From a virus: DNA of 20,865 nucleotides. A program made the translations under genes and the position numbers. The notes under the pieces are model-generated. The model saw only the letters and a list, made by a program, of their open reading frames with translations. It made no database searches and was not told the DNA's origin. Below, one piece after another: positions 1-6,824 of the stretch. The stretch lies in IMG/VR virus record IMGVR_UViG_3300009495_000105, positions 1 to 20,865 of that record; one strand, 5' to 3'. Each line of letters begins with the position of its first letter. Within the stretch, counting starts at the first letter, position 1.

Positions 1-1
1 G

Positions 2-622
2 GGTACAGGTCTTGGTTCACAACAAATGATGCAAACTTTTGGTTGGGGTAATTATTCACCAGGTGTATCGTTTATGATGCAACCAATGTTTGATGACCTT
101 TTAAGACTACAAGCAATCGAATTTAATGACCACATCCGTAAATCATCATATGGTTTCCACGTTGATGGTCAACGTATCAGATTATTCCCAGTTCCAGCAA
201 ATGGTGATACTGGTGCTAAAGTATATTTTGATTACACGTTAGATAGTGAAACTAATTCACCAATCGCAAATTCAAATGTGGTTAGTGATTTGTCAAATGC
301 ACCATTTAATAGATTGGAATATACAAAAATCAATTCAGCTGGAAAGCAATGGATTGCAAGATACGCTTTGGCTCTTGCTAAAGAAATGTTGGGCGCAGTT
401 AGAGCTAAATTTTCTTCAATTCCAATTCCTGGTGCTGATGTAACTCTCGATGGGTCAGACCTTCGTAACGAAGCATCCGCTGAAAAAGAATCATTGTTAA
501 GTCAATTGACCGAAATGTTGGAATCAACATCTCGTAGAGCATTGATGGAAGCAAGAAAAGAAGAGAGTGAGTATTTGGAAGAAACACTTAATAGAGTTCC
601 AAGACCAATTTATATAGGATAA
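2..622 (+). CDS. gp13: Neck protein, T4 gp13-like (5' partial)
   Basis: The reading frame is open to the left edge of the window, so the true start lies outside; 206 residues are visible, against about 309 in T4 gp13. Gp13 and gp14 form the neck that closes the filled head and receives the tail. The C-terminal half aligns with T4 gp13 from memory: the WIARYALALAKEMLGAVRAK stretch matches the T4 segment WVKDYATALAKELNG, followed by a proline/glycine turn, a VTLDGSDLRNEA segment (T4 VTIDGQRLIEEA) and a charged helix. The Gly- and Met-rich beginning also resembles the middle of T4 gp13. The next gene starts 4 bases after the stop and resembles gp14, which is the T4 order. The first in-frame ATG (position 26) is probably internal. 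The family call is confident; the start is unknown. Confidence 0.85.
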   Translation, partial: GTGLGSQQMMQTFGWGNYSPGVSFMMQPMFDDLLRLQAIEFNDHIRKSSYGFHVDGQRIRLFPVPANGDTGAKVYFDYTLDSETNSPIANSNVVSDLSNAPFNRLEYTKINSAGKQWIARYALALAKEMLGAVRAKFSSIPIPGADVTLDGSDLRNEASAEKESLLSQLTEMLESTSRRALMEARKEESEYLEETLNRVPRPIYIG

Positions 623-626
623 CCAA

Positions 627-1154
627 ATGGCTTTATTCGGTGGACAAAGAGATATGGCTCTATTCAATAAAGTGAATAAAGAACTTATCAACGACATTAT
701 TGATACTGAAATCTACTACTACCAAGTTGCTTTGACTGAAACTAAAGCAAATCTATATGGTGAAGGTAAGGATAAGGTATTCAATCAACCGGTTAAGATT
801 CCAGCTCTTATTGAAAGAAATCAGTCAAGTCAAATCTCCGATGATTTTGGTCAATCGTACTCTCGTGAAGTTCAGTTTAGATTTTTACGAGATACATTGG
901 TAGATGTAAATGTAAAACCTGAAGTTGGTGATATTATTCAATGGAATGGTGAGTATCATTTGATTGATGCACAATACTCATACCAATATTTTGCTGGTAA
1001 GAATCCACAAACTTGGGATGGTGGTGAAACACAAGGTCTTAACGTATCTATTATATGTGATACTCATGTTACAAGACAAACATCTATCAAATTGGTAGAT
1101 ACATATAGAGGTAACTCACGACAAAATGATAACGAAGTACCATTAGGATTGTAA
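627..1154 (+). CDS. gp14: Neck protein, T4 gp14-like
   Basis: A 175-residue protein, shorter than T4 gp14 (256 residues). The order of segments fits gp14: an N-terminal helix (ELINDIIDTEIYYYQVAL), a YGEGKDKVF segment corresponding to FGEDLKNKF in T4, an acidic loop ending in FGQSYSREVQFRF, and PEVGDIIQWNGEYHLIDA matching the T4 PKEGDLIYFPMDNSLFEI strand pair. T4 gp14 joins gp13 in the neck connecting head and tail. The gene sits between the gp13-like and gp15-like genes with gaps of 4 bases and 1 base, so it is surely co-transcribed and probably translationally coupled. A second in-frame ATG (position 654) is possible, but the first keeps the gene spacing. The T4 C-terminal extension is missing. 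Confidence 0.8.
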   Translation: MALFGGQRDMALFNKVNKELINDIIDTEIYYYQVALTETKANLYGEGKDKVFNQPVKIPALIERNQSSQISDDFGQSYSREVQFRFLRDTLVDVNVKPEVGDIIQWNGEYHLIDAQYSYQYFAGKNPQTWDGGETQGLNVSIICDTHVTRQTSIKLVDTYRGNSRQNDNEVPLGL

Positions 1155-1155
1155 G

Positions 1156-1995
1156 ATGGCTCAAAAGTATAGAAACGAAGACAAATCGAAACCAAACCTT
1201 ACTCAAACTCAATCTTCTACAAGTGAAGATGTGAAATTGAATAAGGCAAGGCAGATTCGTAGAGACCAAGACAATGTAAAGAACATTTCAGTTGGTATTT
1301 ACGATGTTGATTCTGCATTTAAGACATTTTTGGAGAAGGATGTAAAACCTACCATTGAAGATGATGGTAGATTCTATCCAGTTCCAGTAATGTATGCTTC
1401 TCCAGAGAAATGGGCAAGTGCACAACGTGATGGATTTATGAGAGACGAGAATGGTATGATTTTAACACCGATTATCTCATTCAAACGAAACAATCTTTCA
1501 ATCAACACGGAATTATCCAAGTTAAAGGTAGCACAAAATGAAGATGCTCACCAAATGTTTGAAAGAAAGTATACAAGAACCAATAGATACGACCAATTTT
1601 CCATTTTAACCAATCAACAACCAAAAAAAGAGTATATGTCGGTTGAAAGACCCGATTATGTAAATTTAGAGTACGAAGTAGTCGTTTGGTGTGATTACAT
1701 GGAGCAAGTAAACAAGATTGTCGAACAAATCGTGTTTTTCCAAGGTCGTTCTTTTGGCGATAGATACAAATTCGTAATCAAAGGTGATTCTTACTCATTT
1801 GAAACCATTTCAGAGATGGGACAAGATAGAATTACTAAAGCAAACATCAATTTGACTGCTAAAGCATACATTGTTCCAGAATATGCGGCAATGGCCAATA
1901 ATACTAAACGTAAAATTTCGGTTGGTAAGGTATCTTGGGGTGAAAGTCCTAAATTGGGTGGAAATGACTTACCAATTAATAGTGGTAATGAATAA
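1156..1995 (+). CDS. gp15: Tail completion and sheath stabilizer protein, T4 gp15-like
   Basis: A 279-residue protein, close to T4 gp15 (272). Gp15 caps the finished tail tube and sheath as a ring and provides the surface that docks to the neck. Matching features are the PVPVMYASPEKWASAQRDGF segment (T4 VPITYASKEHF), NLEYEVVVWCDYMEQVNKIV (T4 IYELSIFTRYEDDMFQIV) and the following EQIVFFQG (T4 EQILPYFQP). The N-terminal 45 residues are polar and probably disordered, which is longer than in T4. ATG follows the previous stop by one base (TAAGATG). In T4 the terminase genes 16 and 17 come next; here a coiled-coil gene and the sheath gene follow, so this block has been rearranged relative to T4. 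Confidence 0.85.
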   Translation: MAQKYRNEDKSKPNLTQTQSSTSEDVKLNKARQIRRDQDNVKNISVGIYDVDSAFKTFLEKDVKPTIEDDGRFYPVPVMYASPEKWASAQRDGFMRDENGMILTPIISFKRNNLSINTELSKLKVAQNEDAHQMFERKYTRTNRYDQFSILTNQQPKKEYMSVERPDYVNLEYEVVVWCDYMEQVNKIVEQIVFFQGRSFGDRYKFVIKGDSYSFETISEMGQDRITKANINLTAKAYIVPEYAAMANNTKRKISVGKVSWGESPKLGGNDLPINSGNE

Positions 1996-2003
1996 TATTT
2001 ACA

Positions 2004-2011
2004 TATTTATA
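2004..2011 (+). promoter_or_regulatory. Putative late promoter element TATTTATA
   Basis: TATTTATA lies in the 40-base gap between the gp15-like stop and the coiled-coil gene, 24 bases before its ATG. It belongs to a family of identical elements found before several structural genes here (2343, 4754, 5343, 5712, 6850). Read on the + strand it is the reverse complement of the T4 late box TATAAATA. The promoter role is inferred from position and recurrence. Confidence 0.5.
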
Positions 2012-2035
2012 TAGTGAAACAAATAAAATAATGTT

Positions 2036-2317
2036 ATGGAAGAAAAAACAATAGTAAATTTTACCGAAGAAGAAGTTGGTAAGGTTACGGGGTTACAACA
2101 AAAGGTATTGACTATCAATACACGACTTGGGGAAATTGAATTAGAGATTCACGAGTTAGAAACGAGATTCCAAAGTTTAAAATCTGAAAAACAAACACTC
2201 ATTAATTCATTTTCAGAAGTAAAAGCAGAGGAGGTGGAGTTGGGTAAGAGTTTAAGAGACAAATATGGTGAGGGAACTTACGATATTAGAACAAATACCT
2301 TTACTCCTAACAAATAA
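2036..2317 (+). CDS. Small coiled-coil protein, function unknown
   Basis: A 93-residue acidic protein. Residues 20-75 show a continuous heptad-like pattern of Leu, Ile and Val (VLTINTRLGEIELEIHELE and onward) typical of a two-stranded coiled coil. The tail (GEGTYDIRTNTFTPNK) is non-helical. I do not recognise a T4 counterpart. It lies between the gp15-like tail terminator and the sheath gene, so a role in tail assembly, perhaps as a chaperone or a small structural component, is possible but only inferred from position. There is no clear Shine-Dalgarno before ATG 2036; an A-rich leader (AAACAAATAAAATA) precedes it, and a TATTTATA element lies 24 bases upstream, so it may start a transcript. 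Confidence 0.7.
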   Translation: MEEKTIVNFTEEEVGKVTGLQQKVLTINTRLGEIELEIHELETRFQSLKSEKQTLINSFSEVKAEEVELGKSLRDKYGEGTYDIRTNTFTPNK

Positions 2318-2342
2318 GTAGTCGTTTCCCCATTTTTTGGTG

Positions 2343-2350
2343 TATTTATA
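2343..2350 (+). promoter_or_regulatory. Putative late promoter element TATTTATA
   Basis: Located in the 70-base gap before the sheath gene, 37 bases upstream of its ATG, with the strong ribosome binding site TTAGGAG between them. It is a full match to the recurring element. No convincing terminator was seen between the preceding stop and this site, only a weak CCA/TGG stem around T6. Confidence 0.55.
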
Positions 2351-2387
2351 ATAAGGAAAACCGAAAATTATATTTTAGGAGAAAATA

Positions 2388-4739
2388 ATGGCTGAAAGAA
2401 TTGTAAGTCCTGGCGTATTTACAAGAGAAAAAGACCTCTCATTCTTACCTGTTGGTATTGGTGAGATTGGAGCTGCTCTTATCGGACAAACCGTAAAAGG
2501 GCCTGCTTTCGTACCAACGAGAGTTGAGTCTTTTAACGAGTATCAACAAAAATTTGGTGGTCTTACCGAAGATTCATACCTTCCGTATACCGCTCAATCG
2601 TATTTAGAAGAAGCTGGTGCTGCAACTATCGTAAGAGTGTTGGGGTCTGCTGGTTATACCGCTAACCCAATCGCATTGGTGATGTCATCATCTGCTGGTC
2701 AAAAAGTTGCCGCTCTTCTACACCCAACAACAACTACAAATGGTGGTGATTTTACTAAATCAGTAGTTGAAGCTCCATATAGTGCTTCTGCGTTCCAATT
2801 GGCGTTGAGTGGTAGTTCTATAAGTAACACTAGCGTAACTGCGTCATTGACTCCATCTGATTCAAATTACATTACTAAAGTATTTGGATACGCTCCTAAA
2901 TCTTCTAAAGTAGCATACACAATGTTGAACTTCTCAACATTCCAATCTGCGTCTATGGCAGCTCCGTATGATACATCATCTTATGGAACTCCAAAGCTCA
3001 CTATTGTAACTGCTTCTGTTGACTACACTAAAGCTTATTCTGAAGCATCAACTCCATGGGTTAAGTCTCAAAAGGTGGCAGGTGTAGCAAGAAACTTATT
3101 TAAGTTACACACGCTATCACATGGTACAGCTACTAACTACGAATTTAAAGTAGGTATCCGTGACATCAAACCAGCTTCAGAGGTGCCAGGTTCTGAATAT
3201 GGTACATTTAGTGTAATTGTTAGAAGAGTAGATACTGAAAAGATTCCTAACTCAATTTTCGGTCAAGGTATTAGTGATTCAGATACTAAACCAAATATTG
3301 TAGAAGAATTTACAGGCCTCAACCTTGACCCTAATTCTCTAAACTACATTAAGAGAGTAATTGGTGACAAATACATTACTGTTGACGCTAATGGTAAATT
3401 ATCGACCAATGGTGACTATGACAATGGTTCGGTTCACATTCGTGTAGTAGTTGATTCTGATGTAGACGCTGGTTCTATTGACTCAACACTTGTTCCATTT
3501 GGGTTTGGTGCTTTGACCTCACCGCTTAGTAGTACATACACAGTACCTAATCCAACTTACAATGTATCACAATCACTTTCAGGAGAATACAACAAGAGAG
3601 TATTCTTGGGATATGATTTTGACTTTGTAAATACTGATAACTTAAACTTCTTGATGCCAACACCAGATGCTAATAGTACACTTGTTGGTTCTGATTTTGA
3701 TTTGGCAGATTGTCACTCAAATGGTTCATCAATCACATTAACTTCAGATATCGATGCTAAGAAATTCATCGTACCTTTCCAAGGTGGTTTTGATGGGTGG
3801 GAGCCGAATCGAGTAGTTCTAACAGGAACTAACATTCTTCCAGGAAACACTCAAGGTTTAGATTGTACTAACGCAACATCTGCCGGTACGGTTGCTTATA
3901 GAAAAGCTATCAACGCAGTATCAAATCCTGATGAGTTTGACATCAATATGGTTGTGACTCCAGGTATCATCAATAGACTTCACTCTTCAGTTACCACATT
4001 CGCTAAAGATATGTGTGAAGATAGATTGGATTGTTTCTATGTAATGGATGGTGGTGCATATGGTGACTCAATCAATGTGGTTGTTAATTCATTGACTTCG
4101 TTTGATTCTAACTATGTTGCTACTTACCATCCTTGGTGTAAAATTCTTGATACCAATAAGAACAAACCAGTCTGGGTTCCGCCAAGTGTTGTACTTCCTG
4201 GTGTAATTGCATTTAGTGATTCAGTAGGTGCTGAATGGTACGCTCCTGCCGGTTTAAATCGTGGTGGACTTCCAAACGTAATTGAAGTTGAGACTCGTTT
4301 AACTCACGATGAGAGAGATACTCTATATACAAATAGAATCAACCCAATTGCTACGTTCCCAGCACAAGGTGTGACTGTATTCGGTCAAAAGACACTTCAA
4401 GCTAGACCATCGGCTTTGGATAGAATCAATGTTCGTAGATTGTTAATCGCAGTGAAGAAATACATCGCATCTTCAACAAGATACTTGGTATTCGAAAACA
4501 ACACCGCTGCTACAAGAAACCGCTTCTTGTCAATCGTGAACCCATACTTGGAATCAATCCAACAAAGAAATGGTTTGTACGCATTCCGTGTAGTAATGGA
4601 TGATTCAAATAACACACCGGATGTGATTGATAGAAACATTATGGTAGGGGAAATTTACTTACAACCAGCCAAGACTGCTGAATTCATTGTACTTGACTTC
4701 AACATTCTTCCAACTGGCGCTGCATTCCCAGAGGCATAA
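2388..4739 (+). CDS. gp18: Contractile tail sheath protein, T4 gp18-like
   Basis: A 783-residue protein. The sheath contracts on infection and drives the tube through the host envelope. The N-terminus (SPGVFTREKDLSF, then GAALIGQTVKGPAFVPT, a hallmark of sheath N-terminal arms) and the conserved C-terminal domain from about residue 650 (INPIATFPAQGVTVFGQKTL, then INVRRLLIAVKKYI, TRYLVFENN and the terminal YLQPAKTAEFIVLDFNI) are characteristic of gp18-family sheaths. The length exceeds T4 gp18 (659). The extra mass is in the variable central part (about residues 100-500), where sheaths carry surface domains; it is Ser/Thr/Asn rich. A strong TTAGGAG ribosome binding site and an upstream TATTTATA element suit a very abundant protein. 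It is followed by the tail tube gene, the usual sheath-tube order. Confidence 0.96.
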   Translation: MAERIVSPGVFTREKDLSFLPVGIGEIGAALIGQTVKGPAFVPTRVESFNEYQQKFGGLTEDSYLPYTAQSYLEEAGAATIVRVLGSAGYTANPIALVMSSSAGQKVAALLHPTTTTNGGDFTKSVVEAPYSASAFQLALSGSSISNTSVTASLTPSDSNYITKVFGYAPKSSKVAYTMLNFSTFQSASMAAPYDTSSYGTPKLTIVTASVDYTKAYSEASTPWVKSQKVAGVARNLFKLHTLSHGTATNYEFKVGIRDIKPASEVPGSEYGTFSVIVRRVDTEKIPNSIFGQGISDSDTKPNIVEEFTGLNLDPNSLNYIKRVIGDKYITVDANGKLSTNGDYDNGSVHIRVVVDSDVDAGSIDSTLVPFGFGALTSPLSSTYTVPNPTYNVSQSLSGEYNKRVFLGYDFDFVNTDNLNFLMPTPDANSTLVGSDFDLADCHSNGSSITLTSDIDAKKFIVPFQGGFDGWEPNRVVLTGTNILPGNTQGLDCTNATSAGTVAYRKAINAVSNPDEFDINMVVTPGIINRLHSSVTTFAKDMCEDRLDCFYVMDGGAYGDSINVVVNSLTSFDSNYVATYHPWCKILDTNKNKPVWVPPSVVLPGVIAFSDSVGAEWYAPAGLNRGGLPNVIEVETRLTHDERDTLYTNRINPIATFPAQGVTVFGQKTLQARPSALDRINVRRLLIAVKKYIASSTRYLVFENNTAATRNRFLSIVNPYLESIQQRNGLYAFRVVMDDSNNTPDVIDRNIMVGEIYLQPAKTAEFIVLDFNILPTGAAFPEA

Positions 4740-4753
4740 ATTAGAGAAACGAC

Positions 4754-4760
4754 TATTTAT
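4754..4760 (+). promoter_or_regulatory. Putative late promoter element TATTTAT
   Basis: Found in the 44-base gap between sheath and tube genes, 23 bases before the tube ATG and just ahead of an AATAGGAGATATA ribosome binding site. It would give the tube gene its own transcript besides read-through from the sheath gene. Confidence 0.5.
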
Positions 4761-4783
4761 TAGAAAGACAATAGGAGATATAA

Positions 4784-5272
4784 ATGGCACAATTACTTGA
4801 CCCAAATGAAATTATGTTCACCAACTTTGAACCTAAAATGTCCAATAGGTTCATTATGTACATCGAGGGAATCCCTGCGTACTTGGTGAAAACGGCTGCC
4901 AGACCTGAAATCCAAAATGGTAAAGTGACTATCGACCATATCAACACTCGTAGATATGTAAAAGGTCGTTCTGAATGGCAAGACCTTTCAGTAACTCTTT
5001 ACGACCCAGTAGTTCCATCTGCTGCACAAGCAGTAATGGAGTGGGTACGTTTACACCACGAATCAGTAACAGGCCGTGATGGTTATTCTGACTTCTACAA
5101 AAAAGAAATCGTATTCAACAGTTTGGGTCCTGTTGGTGATAAAGTAGAAGAGTGGACATTGAAAGGTGCTTTTGTACAATCGGCTAAATTCTCTGATATG
5201 GATTACGCTGGTGAAGATTTGGCAACAGTAGAATTGACACTTACTTACGATTACGCTATCTTACAATACTAA
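4784..5272 (+). CDS. gp19: Major tail tube protein, T4 gp19-like
   Basis: A 162-residue protein, almost the same length as T4 gp19 (163). It polymerises as stacked hexamer rings on the tape measure to form the DNA channel inside the sheath. Typical features are the N-terminal segment PKMSNRFIMYIEGIPAYLVK, the IDHINTRRYVKGRSEWQDLS strand-loop, and a C-terminal strand AEDLATVELTLTYDYA-like pattern (here GEDLATVELTLTYDYAILQY), all seen in gp19-family tubes. It starts after a strong AGGAG site, lies directly downstream of the sheath gene, and ends shortly before a strong terminator at 5306. Confidence 0.95.
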   Translation: MAQLLDPNEIMFTNFEPKMSNRFIMYIEGIPAYLVKTAARPEIQNGKVTIDHINTRRYVKGRSEWQDLSVTLYDPVVPSAAQAVMEWVRLHHESVTGRDGYSDFYKKEIVFNSLGPVGDKVEEWTLKGAFVQSAKFSDMDYAGEDLATVELTLTYDYAILQY

Positions 5273-5305
5273 AATACCGGATTGTAGTAAAAATTGCAAA
5301 ATGAT

Positions 5306-5327
5306 AACCCCACTTCGGTGGGGTTTT
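5306..5327 (+). terminator. Rho-independent terminator after tail tube gene
   Basis: A perfect 8-bp stem AACCCCAC/GTGGGGTT closed by a stable TTCG tetraloop and followed by T4 then C. It lies 33 bases after the tube stop codon and ends the sheath-tube transcript. Confidence 0.92.
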
Positions 5328-5342
5328 CTATTAAATTGAGTA

Positions 5343-5363
5343 TATTTATTTGAGGTTAACCAA
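5343..5363 (+). promoter_or_regulatory. Late promoter element with GGTTAACC palindrome, copy 1
   Basis: TATTTATTTGAGGTTAACCAA: the recurring TATTTAT element followed four bases later by the 8-bp palindrome GGTTAACC. It sits just after the terminator and 24 bases before the ATG of the 84-residue gene, with AAAGGAG in between. A near copy (19 of 21 bases) precedes the gp26-like gene at 5712. The palindrome would fall close to the transcription start, so it may be an operator or a feature of the 5' leader. Confidence 0.55.
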
Positions 5364-5386
5364 TTTATTAAACAAAGGAGATATCT

Positions 5387-5641
5387 ATGGCTATTCACGC
5401 AATCAAAAGAATCGAAGACAACATCGTAGTATACGTTAATGGTGGTACTATTGTTGATTCTTCTACTGAAAACCACTTGACATTCCAAGAAGCTACTGCA
5501 GAGTGGGGTCTTGATGTAGATGGTTGGGACAAAGCAAAGTTCACATCAGTTGAATTGGCAGATGAATATGAGTTTTCAGAAGGTTTCGCATGTGATGAAA
5601 CTTGGAATCTTGTAGGAACTACAATGACCAAAGTAGGGTAA
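5387..5641 (+). CDS. 84-residue protein in its own transcription unit, unknown
   Basis: An acidic 84-residue protein rich in Asp, Glu, Val and Thr, with a probable N-terminal beta hairpin (IEDNIVVYVNGGTIVDSS) and conserved-looking aromatic residues (EWGLDVDGWDKAKF, ETWNLVG). No signal peptide, membrane segment or cysteine pair is seen (a single Cys). I do not recognise its family. It has its own TATTTAT element, a strong AAAGGAGATAT ribosome binding site, and strong terminators both upstream and downstream, so it appears to be a monocistronic, highly expressed late gene inserted between the tail tube gene and the gp26-like gene. A small virion or tail-associated protein is a reasonable inference, not shown. 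Confidence 0.8.
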   Translation: MAIHAIKRIEDNIVVYVNGGTIVDSSTENHLTFQEATAEWGLDVDGWDKAKFTSVELADEYEFSEGFACDETWNLVGTTMTKVG

Positions 5642-5661
5642 TTAAAAAAACCTTAAAAAAG

Positions 5662-5688
5662 ACCCTCACCAATCGGTGGGGGTTTTTT
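5662..5688 (+). terminator. Rho-independent terminator after the 84-residue gene
   Basis: A 9-bp stem ACCCTCACC/GGTGGGGGT (one G-T wobble) with loop AATC, followed by TTTTT and preceded by A6, so it can also act in the other orientation. It begins 20 bases after the stop codon. Confidence 0.92.
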
Positions 5689-5711
5689 GTATTATAAATC
5701 TTTGACTTCCA

Positions 5712-5732
5712 TATTTATATGTGGTTAACCAA
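5712..5732 (+). promoter_or_regulatory. Late promoter element with GGTTAACC palindrome, copy 2
   Basis: TATTTATATGTGGTTAACCAA differs from the copy at 5343 at only two positions. It lies between the terminator at 5662 and the AAGGAAAG ribosome binding site of the gp26-like gene (ATG 5752). The element overlaps the upstream ATG at 5719, which argues that 5719 is not the real start. Confidence 0.55.
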
Positions 5733-5751
5733 AAATATAACAAGGAAAGTT

Positions 5752-6621
5752 ATGGCAGATTTACAAGATGATTACAAACTATCCGATAAGGATGTTGCTG
5801 AAAAGTTGAGAGCTCAACACGAGGTTCAACAAGTTCGTGATTACAAATTCCCAACTGAAATTATTGACCTACCATCAAGAGGATTAATTTATCCAACAGA
5901 CAACCCACTTTCAAGTGGTAAGGTAGAAATGAAATATATGACTGCAAAGGAAGAGGACATCCTCACAACACAATCATATATTAAAGATGGGTCGGTACTT
6001 GACCGACTATTCCAATCCCTAATCGTATCTAATGGTGAAGGTGTTGCTATTAAATACGTTGATTTAGTAGTTGGTGATAAAAACGCAATTATGATTGCTG
6101 CACGTGTGCTGGGTTATGGTAAAGACTATGAAGTTGAAGTAACCGACCCATTTACAGGTAATAAACAAAAAGAAACCATTGACCTTACTCAATTTGAAAA
6201 TAAAGAGTACGATGGTTCAGCACAAATTGCACCAAATGTTAATGAATTTCAATTCACACTCCCACGTTCTAACCGAGAAATTACTTTTATGGGTATGACT
6301 GAATCAAAAGAACGTAAGGTAAAACATCAAGTTGATGAACTCAAAAAGGCAAATCGTAAATTAAAAGATGAGACCTCAAGAGAATTAACAACTCGTTTAA
6401 AAACTATGATTCTTTCAGTAGATGGTCAAACTGAACAAAAGGTAATTAATCACTTTGTTGATAATGAGTTGTTTGCAGTAGATTCAAAAGCACTTCGTGA
6501 CTATATTTCACAAACTCTTCCTGATATTGACCTTACTTGGGAATTTATTTCAGAGGAGACTGGCGAAGGGAGGGAAATGTCCTTGCCAATGGACACGAGC
6601 TTTTTTTGGCCTAACTCTTGA
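5752..6621 (+). CDS. gp26-like baseplate hub / tail assembly protein (frame 0)
   Basis: A 289-residue protein with the conserved opening of the T4-like gp26/T4_baseplate family: FPTEIIDLPSRGLIYPTDNP (residues 33-52), then a Lys-Met-Thr-Ala-Lys-Glu-Glu-Asp run (KYMTAKEEDILTTQSYI), a LDRLFQSLIV helix and LVVGDKNAIMIAARVLGYGKDYE. The zinc-type cysteines I would expect in many relatives after GKDYE are absent. A charged helix lies around residues 184-215. The start at 5752 is chosen because AAGGAAAG precedes it and the longer start at 5719 lies inside the promoter element. The gene occupies the slot between the tail tube and the tape measure, where many phages encode tail assembly chaperones made by frameshifting. 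It ends in SFFWPNS at a T7 run, and a second frame continues the protein (see 6608-6817). Hub component versus assembly chaperone is unresolved. Confidence 0.8.
   Translation: MADLQDDYKLSDKDVAEKLRAQHEVQQVRDYKFPTEIIDLPSRGLIYPTDNPLSSGKVEMKYMTAKEEDILTTQSYIKDGSVLDRLFQSLIVSNGEGVAIKYVDLVVGDKNAIMIAARVLGYGKDYEVEVTDPFTGNKQKETIDLTQFENKEYDGSAQIAPNVNEFQFTLPRSNREITFMGMTESKERKVKHQVDELKKANRKLKDETSRELTTRLKTMILSVDGQTEQKVINHFVDNELFAVDSKALRDYISQTLPDIDLTWEFISEETGEGREMSLPMDTSFFWPNS
6601..6607 (+). other. Candidate slippery site T TTT TTT for +1 or -2 frameshift
   Basis: Frame 0 reads AGC TTT TTT TGG CCT AAC TCT TGA. Skipping one base (+1), or slipping back two (-2), gives TTT TTT GGC CTA ACT CTT GAT and opens the frame that continues to 6817. 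A -1 slip would read TTG GCC TAA and stop at once, so a simple -1 event is excluded. A homopolymer sequencing error (true T6) would also make one continuous gene. Confidence 0.6.
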
Positions 6622-6817
6622 TTATAGAAAGCATCTTCACTCTCACATTTTTGATTTGATTTATCACGGAAATGGTGGGTTTACATTCTCTGATGTTTAC
6701 AATATGCCTGTTTGGGCACGAAAGTTCTATATTAACAAGATTATAGAATTTAAACAAGAAGAGAAGAAGATTCACGATACTGAATCAGCTAAAATACGTG
6801 CTAAAACACGAAGATAA
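6608..6817 (+). CDS. Trans-frame C-terminal domain of the gp26-like gene (probable frameshift product)
   Basis: This frame encodes 69 residues beyond the T run, with protein-like character: YRKHLHSHIFDLIYHGNGGF, FSDVYNMPVWARKFYINKII, then a basic, charged tail. An aromatic/Gly-Gly-Phe segment followed by VYNMP and a basic helix is the kind of small helical domain found in phage tail assembly proteins. There is no ATG or GTG in this frame near the domain start. The nearest upstream ATG (6497) lies deep in the previous gene and would add an N-terminus that reads as out-of-frame noise (Cys-Pro-Cys, hydrophobic runs); a TTG at about 6650 would cut the domain and has no Shine-Dalgarno. Read with frame 0 by +1 shift the product would be 354 residues, or 355 by -2. 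It ends just before a terminator and upstream of the tape measure. Confidence 0.65.
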   Translation, partial: GLTLDYRKHLHSHIFDLIYHGNGGFTFSDVYNMPVWARKFYINKIIEFKQEEKKIHDTESAKIRAKTRR

Positions 6818-6824
6818 TGAAAGG

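Noticed and set aside
2004-2011. TATTTATA read as TATAAATA, a T4-type late promoter on the minus strand
   Set aside because: All genes are on the + strand, and these sites lie repeatedly between a terminator or stop and a + strand ribosome site. Antisense promoters cannot be excluded without RNA data.
2319-4755. 10-bp inverted repeat TAGTCGTTTC / GAAACGACTA flanking the sheath gene
   Set aside because: No target duplication or mobile-element genes; TAGTCGTTT also occurs in the gp15 coding region, so chance is likely.
5719-5751. Upstream start ATG 5719 for the gp26-like gene
   Set aside because: It overlaps the promoter-like TATTTATA element and adds a sequence unlike the family; ATG 5752 has AAGGAAAG at the right distance.
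6497-6817. A separate gene starting at ATG 6497 for the second frame after the gp26-like gene
   Set aside because: The first 35 residues lie inside the well-conserved frame 0 and read as noise; no Shine-Dalgarno supports the start. The domain begins only at the T run, so a frameshift or a sequencing indel explains it better.
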